A DNA stretch of 40,836 nucleotides from Chloroflexota bacterium (lineage in GTDB: Bacteria; Chloroflexota; Dehalococcoidia; Lucifugimonadales; UBA2985), in contig JAPPHY010000020.1 of the NCBI GenBank assembly GCA_028877205.1, positions 1 to 40,836 on the forward strand, given 5' to 3'. A program made the position numbers and the translations under genes. The notes under the pieces are model-generated. The model saw nothing but the letters and a program-made list of their open reading frames with translations. It was not told the origin of the DNA and did no database searches. Each line of letters begins with the position of its first letter. The first letter of the stretch is position 1. Below, piece by piece: positions 35,595 through 40,836 of the stretch.

Positions 35595-36055
35595 AGGAAA
35601 TGCGTCCGGCCCGCAGATTTCAATCCGAGACCGGCGCGGTGAGAGCGACGCAGCCCTACAGAGTCATCGCAGGACGGCGTGCGTTGAAGCTGCGACCCAA
35701 CCGCGTGACGGTTGCGCCGCAGGCATGAGGAACTGGCCGGGGTGCACGCACTCCGACCCGGGATCTCCGTACTCGCTACGGTGGTGTCCCGACTTCCGAG
35801 ACGGCATCGGGGGAGCAACGGCTCGACCCCTCGACCGGCTCACGCATCGGGAAGGCGCTTGTCCCTCCGGGGCGACCATCGGGAGAGCGAGGCTCAATCC
35901 TTCCGGTCAGACCCCTGGGCGGTTGTTCGGAGAGCGAAGGCTCGATCCTATGCAACCGGTCCCGGATTCAGAGACGGGAACCCTCCAGGTTTCTCGGCAC
36001 GAAACGCTGGAAAAAGCCAGAAACTGCGTAAATTATCGCCCGGTCGGACGGGCAA
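35595..36055 (+). ncRNA. Candidate structured RNA, copy A
   Basis: This roughly 460-bp stretch has no convincing coding frame but shares ordered blocks and helices with 37785-38345. Clearest element: a 33-base hairpin at 35690-35722 (CTGCG, 4-base bulge, AACCG, loop CGTGA, CGGTT, 4-base bulge, CGCAG), followed 8 bases later by AACTGGCC at 35731. Copy B has the same lengths but a different inner stem. Further on are three bulged hairpins with GAGC/GCTC cores and a 3' RA bulge (35809-35830, 35882-35900, 35929-35948). The 3' end has CCAG-GTTTC/GAAAC-CTGG (35985-36010), then GGAAAAAGCCAG and ATTATC. Strand is inferred from G-T pairs that fit only plus-strand RNA. No Rfam family is recognised. Confidence 0.5.
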
Positions 36056-36152
36056 ATGGAAGGCTTCGAAAGGGGTTTCGGGCCAGCCCAACGTGAATCA
36101 CTCGCTCCGAGTTTGCGCCCGTTTAGCCGCGCTTTAGCAGCCGCCGGAAACC

Positions 36153-36176
36153 GGCCCCGGAGCCGGCTCCGGGGCC
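36153..36176 (-). terminator. Perfect 12-bp inverted repeat at the end of the HTH/coiled-coil gene
   Basis: GGCCCCGGAGCC at 36153-36164 is followed at once by its complement GGCTCCGGGGCC to 36176, touching the stop codon of the minus-strand gene (36176-36178). It would form a very stable hairpin just beyond that gene. No T-run follows, so it could be a Rho-independent-like stop or mRNA end protector. Confidence 0.45.
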
Positions 36177-37105
36177 TACTTCCACCACAGCCCCACGGTG
36201 AGGACCCGGCGCACCCAGCGCAGCAGCTCCCACCTTGCCAGGGACCTCCTCGTGTCCGCCAGCGCCGTCCACCGCCAGGTGGTCTGGCCACTGCGCCCGA
36301 ACCCCCTGAGCGCCTGCTTCTCCGGCGGCAGGGTCAGCCCGTGCTCCTCCAGCATCGCCAGTTCCAGCACGAGCAGCCGCTCATGCGTCGTGAGCCACGA
36401 CAGGCTCTTTCCCTCACTGGGGTGACCTGTCCGCAGGCTGCGCCACTCCTCGATGAGCGGCCAGGCTTTGCCGTAGACCTCCCGGTCGTCGTCGGCAGGC
36501 TTCACCGTGACCACCTCGGGCTCCTTGCGCCGCTCCCTTAAGGGCTTTTTGGGGCGCAGGCCCGCCACCGGAGGTGCGGCCCCGGTCTCCGACCGGCCCG
36601 CCTTCTTCTCACCCGCGTCCTCCGCTTGGGTCCCTTCCTCGCCGCCGCCCTCGGCATCGGACTTGCCGGCCGCCGCAATGCGCAACTTGTCCAGTCCGTC
36701 CCGGAGCTCCTTCCCCAGCGCCCCCATGCCGGATTCCAACGCGGCCACGCGTTCCTCGACCATTCCGACCGACTCCCTGAGCCGCTTCACCTCCGGGCTG
36801 TCGCCCGCGCTCGACAGCCGTTCGATGGCGTCGCCCATGCGTCCCGTGATCTCGCCGGTCTCCTCGGCCTTGACCAGCGTGCGGTAGGCAACGCCCAGCA
36901 GTTCCGCAGCCTCCATCCGGCCCTCCTCCCGCACCAGCTCCCGCAGGAACCCCCTCAACCTGTGCCGCCGCATCCGCTCCTTGTCCGCGTCGTCACCGTC
37001 CCCGACTTCGCTCGTCAGGGTTTCATCGTCCAACACGTCGGCGTCCTGGTTCCCGCCATCCTGGGTCTCCTCAACCCGCGTGCCGTTCAACTCTGCCTCG
37101 TTCAT
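36176..37105 (-). CDS. HTH and coiled-coil protein, unrecognised
   Basis: A 309-residue protein with ATG at 37105 and GAGGAGG about eight bases upstream. Residues 1-45 are acidic. Residues about 48-98 look like a helix-turn-helix (LRGFLRELVREEGRMEAAEL, LLGVAYRTLVKAEETGEI, RMGDAIERLSS). About 105-145 is a coiled coil (VKRLRESVGMVEERVAALES). A charged linker follows (Glu/Gly/Lys-rich), then a C-terminal helical domain (WPLIEEWRSLRTGH, HERLLVLELAMLEEHGLTLP) ending in a Trp-rich segment, VRRVLTVGLWWK, which may contact membranes. It probably binds DNA; the twin palindromes at 37239 and 37357 lie just upstream of it and could be its operators. I do not know the family. Confidence 0.75.
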   Translation of the reverse strand: MNEAELNGTRVEETQDGGNQDADVLDDETLTSEVGDGDDADKERMRRHRLRGFLRELVREEGRMEAAELLGVAYRTLVKAEETGEITGRMGDAIERLSSAGDSPEVKRLRESVGMVEERVAALESGMGALGKELRDGLDKLRIAAAGKSDAEGGGEEGTQAEDAGEKKAGRSETGAAPPVAGLRPKKPLRERRKEPEVVTVKPADDDREVYGKAWPLIEEWRSLRTGHPSEGKSLSWLTTHERLLVLELAMLEEHGLTLPPEKQALRGFGRSGQTTWRWTALADTRRSLARWELLRWVRRVLTVGLWWK

Positions 37106-37238
37106 GCGTCAAACCTCCTCATGTTCATGTCCGATAGGGGCGTCCTGTAGAGGCCATCACGGCCCGGTTTAGGCCTCGTTCCCCAAATCGCTCGCTCCGA
37201 TTTAGCAGCGATGCGCTCCGCTGTTCCGCTTTTCCGAC

Positions 37239-37370
37239 TTGCATTTCTGCAACTTCCGCCCAAATCGGGTGAACCCGCCCTTATCTCGAAGTGCTCGCAA
37301 CAACGGCCCCACACCCCTCCATTCCAACCTGATTCAGCTACGAACTCACCACCGACTTGCATTTATGCAA
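37239..37370. promoter_or_regulatory. Twin TTGCA-N4-TGCAA palindromes, candidate operators
   Basis: CGACTTGCATTTCTGCAAC (palindrome core 37239-37252) and CGACTTGCATTTATGCAAC (core 37357-37370) share 18 of 19 bases and stand 118 bp apart, in the gap between the minus-strand HTH gene (start 37105) and the start of the duplicated small-gene segment. The 118-bp spacing is close to 11 helical turns, which would place both on one face of the DNA. The twofold symmetry is typical of dimeric regulator sites. Confidence 0.5.
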
Positions 37371-37520
37371 CCGGCGCATTTCCTTGTACACGGGTAGTAC
37401 ATCACATCCGGCCTTTTGGGATGGAGACCTCGTGAGGGAGCATCCCGCGAGCGCCCCCCTCACGGACCGTGTTTTTTCGCCCCTCGGCTCCCCAGACTCA
37501 ATGGCATTCAGACCGACATT

Positions 37521-37562
37521 GATAGCCCTTTTGGGGCTCACGCGAGCCCGGTGAAGAGAGTG
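37521..37562 (+). promoter_or_regulatory. Duplicated leader with mutually exclusive hairpins, copy 1
   Basis: AGCCC 37524-37528 can pair with GGGCT 37534-37538; alternatively GGGCTC 37534-37539 pairs with GAGCCC 37544-37549. Both stems use the same central strand. The arrangement and the surrounding words (CCGACATTGA, GAAGAGA, then ATGAACGACA) recur at 39021-39067 upstream of the intact gene. Confidence 0.5.
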
Positions 37563-37793
37563 ATGAACGACAGGAGCAGACAGAGCGGACAACGGATATC
37601 CGAGGAGGGATTCTCCGAATGCGGCGTGGTCAGGGTCATCTCCAGGCTTGCCCCCGACGCCGAGGGCCGGCTGCGCCGCCTCTTCATCCTGCCGCTCAGG
37701 CCCACGGACGAGGAGAGGCAGGCGGAAGTCCCAGAAGGACCCGCCCTCGGATCACCGACTCGTGGACAACCACCTGGAGGCAGAAGCCCAATG
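37563..37793 (+). pseudogene. Decayed copy of the small gene at 39068
   Basis: The frame from ATG 37563 reads MNDRSRQSGQRISEEGFSEC and RVISRLAPDAEGRLRRLFIL, aligning with MNDKRR, EEDFSEFGEV and RVISRPAPDAEDRLLRLFTL in the intact gene. Near 37735 an extra four bases shift the frame; the expected end (VDNHLEAEA) is found in another frame, and its TGA has become CAA. No YhcG-type gene follows; candidate RNA B lies there instead. The duplication also covers about 250 bp upstream. Confidence 0.6.
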
Positions 37794-38345
37794 CGCCCGC
37801 TATCGGGGTGGGTCAATTCCAACTTAGCATTGGCATCCGAACGTCATCTGTCTCCGGCGAGGCGGTCAACCCTCAGCCAGGACCGCACCCCATCAACTGC
37901 GTGCGGAAGCTGCGGTGCGGCTGCGTTCCAGCCATCCCGCAGACGTGCTGAACTGGCCAAAGCGACAGGCGCACTTTGGCCAGTTTGCCGGGGACGATGC
38001 GCTAACACGTCGTCCCCCTGGTCAGACTGCGAGGCGATCAACCCCAGCCGTCAGACCGGTGCCCAACGGAGGGAGCGATCAACGCCGAACGTCAGGCAGA
38101 TGTCCTTCGAGTGGAGGACCAACGTCAAACTCCAACCCGCTGGACTGGACCGAGGACGGAGGCCCCTGCGTCAACTCCGTCGATCCGGCCCGCGCTGGTT
38201 GCGGAGGACCAACGTCAAACTCCGCATCGCCAGCATTCCCTCTTGGGCGAAGCCCGTGCAACAGGGATCACGCACCCAGGTTTCTGTGGTCGGAAACCTT
38301 GGAGAAAGCCAAACAGTGAGGTCATTATCACCGATCTGCGAGACC
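37785..38345 (+). ncRNA. Candidate structured RNA, copy B
   Basis: Counterpart of the element at 35595-36055. The hairpin at 37910-37942 is CTGCG, GTGC, GGCTG, loop CGTTC, CAGCC, ATCC, CGCAG: the same 5-4-5-5-5-4-5 layout as copy A with the inner stem fully changed but still paired. AACTGGCC follows at 37951 with the same 8-base spacing and here forms a 12-bp stem (AACTGGCCAAAG/CTTTGGCCAGTT). A GGGGACGA/TCGTCCCC stem follows, then several bulged hairpins, two of which share an exact 21-base word (38113-38133, 38203-38223). The 3' hairpin is AGGTTTC/GAAACCT (38278-38299), followed by GGAGAAAGCCAA and ATTATC. A long plus-strand open frame runs through it but has no protein-like signal. Confidence 0.5.
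38113..38223 (+). repeat. Exact 21-bp direct repeat, 90 bp apart
   Basis: The word GGAGGACC-AACGTCAAA-CTCC occurs at 38113-38133 and 38203-38223. Each copy folds as GGAG/CTCC enclosing GAC/GTC with an AAA bulge on the 3' side. A diverged unit (GGAGGCC...GTCAACTCC) lies between them at about 38158-38178. Confidence 0.7.
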
Positions 38346-38930
38346 AAGAAGACCCCATGCGTGCCCCCACCCCGGATATTGCTCCAGCGCGACCTTGGGC
38401 AACGTATTGCTCCACAACTACCGCCACAACCACCTCTGCGTGAGCACCCGCCACACCCTGGACGCAACCTCGCTTCTGCCCCGCGCTCTCTGCGTGTCGT
38501 AAAGCGCCGCGTGGTGCCAGCTGACCGGGCCTCATGGGGTACATGTGCTCCAGGTCTTTGCTGTCCTAGATGCCGTGTTGGGTCGTCTCTATGGCAGTTT
38601 CCTGCTTCCCCGCAAACTCGTTTCAGCTTTGACTTCCACCAGGTCCGCGTTTCTTGCGATGTCTCGCCCGGTGTAACGCACCCCCACCTCAAGCGCATCT
38701 TTTGGCCGCTTTTGTCATCGGGCCGCCGATTTGGGCCGCGTCATGCACCCCCACCTCAAGCCTGCTTTTGTCATTGCCGACCGAACTCCACCCTTTCAAC
38801 AGATTGCTCGCCGACCACCTCCTGTAGAGGGCGATTTGCCCCTGATTCAGCTACGAAATCACGACTCAGGCCACTTCGTCACCAAACTCCATTTCCTGTA
38901 CACCCCCAATACTGCGCGAAGAGGCTTGTT
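38346..38930. other. No gene seen; short direct repeats
   Basis: About 585 bp without a convincing gene on either strand. The word GCACCCCCACCTCAAGC occurs exactly at 38678-38694 and 38745-38761, and each is followed within 30 bases by GCTTTTGTCAT. The last 60 bp (CTGATTCAGCTACGAA, CATTTCCTGTACAC) belong to the duplicated segment that has its other copy near 37341-37395. Confidence 0.5.
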
Positions 38931-39020
38931 CGTTGGCGACCTTCCGTGGCGCCACCACGCGTGAGGTCTTTTTCGGCGTTCGAGTTGTTCACACTCTCTG
39001 GCGAGGGCTGCGATCCGCCG

Positions 39021-39067
39021 ACATTGACAGCCCGGTGCGGGCTCACGAGAGCCCGGCGAAGAGAACG
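39021..39067 (+). promoter_or_regulatory. Duplicated leader with mutually exclusive hairpins, copy 2
   Basis: AGCCCG 39029-39034 pairs with CGGGCT 39038-39043, or CGGGCTC 39038-39044 pairs with GAGCCCG 39049-39055 around an ACGA loop. The second stem ends 12 bases before the ATG at 39068 and just before GAAGAGA, the likely ribosome site, so the choice of stem could expose or crowd that site. Copy 1 at 37521 keeps both options despite base changes. Confidence 0.5.
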
Positions 39068-39292
39068 ATGAACGACAAGAGGAGACCGAAAGTGCGACGG
39101 ATGCCCGAAGAGGACTTCTCGGAGTTCGGGGAGGTGAGGGTCATCTCCAGGCCCGCACCCGACGCCGAGGACCGGCTGCTCCGTCTCTTCACCCTGCTGC
39201 TCAGGCCCTCGGCCGGCGACGGGCAAGCGGAGTTCGAGAAGGACGCGCTCCCGGACGTCCAAGTGGACAACCACTTGGAGGAGGAAGCCTGA
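39068..39292 (+). CDS. Small charged protein, partner gene of the YhcG-type nuclease
   Basis: A 74-residue protein that I do not recognise: a basic N terminus (MNDKRRPKVRRM), an acidic segment EEDFSEFGEVRVIS, a helical RPAPDAEDRLLRLFTLLLRP and an acidic tail ending VDNHLEEEA. The purine-rich GGCGAAGAGAACG precedes the ATG at 39068. Its TGA overlaps the ATG of the nuclease gene by one base (TGATG), a coupled start. The decayed copy at 37563 shows the same protein pattern, with changes concentrated outside the two conserved segments, supporting that it is a real gene. A role as a regulator or partner of the nuclease is inferred from coupling only. Confidence 0.65.
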   Translation: MNDKRRPKVRRMPEEDFSEFGEVRVISRPAPDAEDRLLRLFTLLLRPSAGDGQAEFEKDALPDVQVDNHLEEEA

Positions 39293-40497
39293 TGCCATCC
39301 GAGATGTCCCCCAACCGCAATCAGCCATCACTGAGGCGTTCAACCCTCAGTCACGACGCCCCGTACGAGGCTGTCTTCGGAGACGTGTCGAGAATCATCG
39401 ACGCGGCCAGAGACTCTGCCGCTCGGTCGGTGAACGCCGCCATGACCACCGCGTACTGGCTGATAGGACGTCGCATCGTCGAGTTCGAGCAGTCGGGAGA
39501 GGAGCGGGCCGAGTACGGGGCGGCGCTCATCGAGAGACTGGCTGAGGACCTGACCGGAAGGTTCGGTCGGGGCTTCTCCCTCCAGGGCATCTACAAGATG
39601 CGTCTCTTCTACCTCTCGTTCCCGTCTGACCGGATTCTCCCGACAGTGTCGGGAAAATCGGCTTCATCCCATCGACAGAGGATTCTCTCGACGGCGTCGG
39701 GAGAATTCATGACCGCATCGGACGGCGTAGGCTTCGAAGACCTGCTGTCAGCCTTCCCGTTGCCCTGGTCGGCCTATGTGCGGCTGCTGTCGGTCAGGGA
39801 CGAGCAGGCCCGCGAGTTCTACGAGACGGAGGCGCTGAGGGGAGGGTGGTCGGTCCGTCAGCTAGACCGACAGATCGCCTCCCAGTTCTACGAGCGCACC
39901 GCCCTGTCCAAGAACAAGGCTGCCATGCTCACGTCGGGACGGAAGCCCAATGCCGAAGACGCCGTGCTGCCCCAGGAGCAGATCAAGGACCCCTTCGTCC
40001 TGGAGTTCCTCGGCCTCAAGGACGAGTACTCCGAGAGCGATCTTGAAGACGCGCTCATCCGCCATCTGGAGACCTTCCTCATGGAAATGGGAGACGACTT
40101 CTGCTTCATGGGCAGGCAGAGGCGGCTGCGCATCGGCAACAGGTGGTACAGGGTTGACCTGCTGTTCTATCACCGGGGACTGCGGTGCCTCGTGGTCATC
40201 GACCTGAAGATCGGTGCGTTCAGCCACGCCGACGCCGGGCAGATGCACCTCTACCTGAACTACGCGCGGGAGCACTGGGTCCGCGAGGGCGAGAACCCGC
40301 CCGTGGGCCTCATCCTGTGCTCCGAGAAGGATGAGTCTTTGGCGCGGTACGCCCTCGACGGCCTGCCGAACAACGTGATGGCCGGGGAGTACCGCATCAG
40401 CCTGCCCGACGAGGAGCTGCTGGCGACGGAGATCGACCGCACGAGACAGGCGATGGAGGTGCGCGGCGCACTCTCAGGGAACGGCCAGGAGGAGTGA
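39292..40497 (+). CDS. YhcG/DUF1016-family PD-(D/E)XK nuclease domain protein
   Basis: A 401-residue protein of the YhcG (DUF1016) family. The N-terminal helical domain spans residues about 22-170 (AAMTTAYWLIGRRIVEFEQS, YGAALIERLAEDLTGRFGRG, FSLQGIYKMRLFYLSFP); the nuclease domain spans about 225-395 with KDPFVLEFLGL, YSESDLEDALIRHLETFL, RIGNRWYRVDLLFYHRGLRC and LVVIDLKIGAFSHADAGQMH, where VDLLF and IDLK supply the D and D/E-x-K residues. Between the domains (about 39627-39710) is a variable insert coded by two similar DNA words containing GGATTCTC and GTCGGGA. The family is found in accessory and defence regions; its substrate is not established. It is coupled to the small gene upstream. Confidence 0.9.
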   Translation: MPSEMSPNRNQPSLRRSTLSHDAPYEAVFGDVSRIIDAARDSAARSVNAAMTTAYWLIGRRIVEFEQSGEERAEYGAALIERLAEDLTGRFGRGFSLQGIYKMRLFYLSFPSDRILPTVSGKSASSHRQRILSTASGEFMTASDGVGFEDLLSAFPLPWSAYVRLLSVRDEQAREFYETEALRGGWSVRQLDRQIASQFYERTALSKNKAAMLTSGRKPNAEDAVLPQEQIKDPFVLEFLGLKDEYSESDLEDALIRHLETFLMEMGDDFCFMGRQRRLRIGNRWYRVDLLFYHRGLRCLVVIDLKIGAFSHADAGQMHLYLNYAREHWVREGENPPVGLILCSEKDESLARYALDGLPNNVMAGEYRISLPDEELLATEIDRTRQAMEVRGALSGNGQEE

Positions 40498-40528
40498 ATG
40501 AGCGCGCCGCAGGGAGCAGACGCGCACT

Positions 40529-40558
40529 TTGACTCCCTCTAGTCCGGCGCGGTAAAAT
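40529..40558 (+). promoter_or_regulatory. Sigma70-type promoter before the recombinase
   Basis: TTGACT at 40529-40534, an 18-base spacer and TAAAAT at 40553-40558. The expected start is near 40565. Downstream is a stretch without an ORF that ends in a terminator-like hairpin, then the recombinase. Confidence 0.6.
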
Positions 40559-40564
40559 GCGGTC

Positions 40565-40690
40565 AGAAAGAAGTTGGCCCGGCGATGCTGCAAACACCCC
40601 GGGCCGTGGCGCCACCTGAGGTAACAGGTGATGCGAGATGATTGTACTACTCGCAGACCCGCTCCCGACAGGAGGCGGGTCTTCTTCATT
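40565..40690 (+). ncRNA. Candidate small RNA or attenuating leader ahead of the recombinase
   Basis: About 125 nt bounded by the promoter at 40529 and the hairpin at 40656. It can fold into GGCCCGG/CCGGGCC (40576-40605), CACCTG/CAGGTG (40613-40630), CGAG/CTCG (40634-40653) and the terminal stem. No ORF longer than a few codons with a ribosome site is present. It could be an independent small RNA or a 5' leader that controls read-through into the recombinase. Confidence 0.45.
40656..40690 (+). terminator. Intrinsic terminator or attenuator
   Basis: GACCCGC (40656-40662) pairs with GCGGGTC (40675-40681) and is followed by TTCTTCATTT. It lies 26 bp before the recombinase ATG, so it either ends the small RNA or attenuates the recombinase transcript. 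Confidence 0.6.
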
Positions 40691-40715
40691 TCAGGGAACA
40701 CTAGTGGAGGCAGAC

Positions 40716-40836
40716 ATGGCGACGAGAATCACCGATAGGCAGACAGGAACGAAGCGGGCGGCCATCTACGCCCGCGTATCCGACAAGAGCCAGGACACCG
40801 AGGACAAGACCTCCATCTCCGAGCAGATATCCGACA
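40716..40836 (+). CDS. Serine recombinase (resolvase N-terminal domain), cut by the window edge
   Basis: Forty codons are visible from the ATG at 40716 (GGAGG five bases upstream). After a short basic start (MATRITDRQTGTK) comes RAAIYARVSDKSQ, the catalytic strand and serine motif (YARVS) of the serine recombinase family, then TSISEQISD. Such enzymes cut and rejoin DNA through a covalent serine link. The preceding-gene spacing and the family suggest a large serine integrase or transposon-type resolvase, but the rest lies beyond the window. It marks this end as part of a mobile region. Confidence 0.85.
   Translation, partial: MATRITDRQTGTKRAAIYARVSDKSQDTEDKTSISEQISD

Noticed and set aside
35506-36096. 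A 196-codon open frame over RNA copy A
   Set aside because: No ribosome site or recognisable domain; base changes relative to copy B preserve stems, not codons.
36153-36176. Perfect inverted repeat as an attachment or recombination site
   Set aside because: Its position against a stop codon fits an mRNA-end hairpin better, and no second copy was noticed.
37785-38345. CRISPR array, retron or diversity-generating retroelement
   Set aside because: Exact repeats number only two, spacing is irregular, and no cas gene or reverse transcriptase is in the window.
35595-38345. Type III toxin-antitoxin RNA
   Set aside because: The repeated hairpins are suggestive, but no ToxN/CptN/TenpN-type endoribonuclease follows either copy.
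37416-39071. A long open frame of about 550 codons on the plus strand
   Set aside because: Only its 37563-37735 part resembles a protein (the small gene copy). The rest runs through the paired RNA elements and direct repeats, is low in hydrophobic patterning and rich in Arg/Pro/Ser, and has no convincing start.
1-40836. tRNA or rRNA genes
   Set aside because: No T-loop-like GGTTCGAATCC pattern with matching acceptor arms and no rRNA signature was found by eye.

Overview
The window is GC-rich bacterial DNA with four visible blocks: a repeat-rich lipoprotein cluster, a truncated PRTRC mobile-element backbone, a type I restriction-modification operon, and an accessory region with unusual RNA-like elements. 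The leucine-rich repeats opening with LYNATDG-NW, the GLUG modules opening with a DGLIEVG stretch, the ankyrin/RCC1/TolB-propeller lipoproteins with VACG lipoboxes and Thr-Pro linkers, and the PRTRC genes together suggest an uncultured Chloroflexota (SAR202 or Dehalococcoidia-like) genome. That placement is inferred from gene content, since no rRNA or tRNA was seen.

Bases 1-19057 (+ strand) hold eight repeat-built exported proteins (one open at the left edge), an endonuclease/exonuclease/phosphatase-fold protein and a membrane protein. Three lipoproteins share nearly the same signal peptide and a QVGS.S.ETG linker but carry different mixes of RCC1 propellers, ankyrin repeats, TolB (PD40) propellers and a small helical domain. 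They look like a locus where one export leader has been joined to reshuffled surface modules.

Bases 19101-24673 hold a frameshifted HTH gene (+), a strong terminator, and on the minus strand a PRTRC cassette (ParB-related, ThiF-related cassette): C, a small unknown protein, F-position protein, B, A (JAMM protease-like), ThiF-like E1 enzyme, DUF2958 and an acidic protein. Its upstream end is a C-terminal stub of a SNF2-type helicase, and no ParB gene is present, so the mobile-element backbone is broken here.

Bases 24821-33607 (+ strand) are a type I R-M operon driven by a near-consensus promoter whose predicted start site is the first ATG, so the mRNA appears leaderless. The order is half-size HsdS, HsdM, DUF4160, DUF2442, two-TRD HsdS, a DUF6414-like protein, HsdR and a YgjP/SprT-like metallopeptidase. 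Most neighbours overlap or nearly touch.

Bases 33608-40836 hold a minus-strand regulator with four tandem HTH domains behind a structured leader and a four-codon upstream ORF, a minus-strand HTH/coiled-coil protein, twin palindromic operator-like sites, and a small gene followed by a YhcG/DUF1016 PD-(D/E)XK nuclease. The small gene and its promoter region also exist as a decayed second copy. Two diverged copies of a roughly 500-nt candidate structured RNA (about 35595-36055 and 37785-38345) share hairpins whose paired bases covary. This is the best candidate in the window for something undescribed. At the right end a consensus promoter plus terminator encloses a candidate small RNA just before a serine recombinase cut by the window edge.
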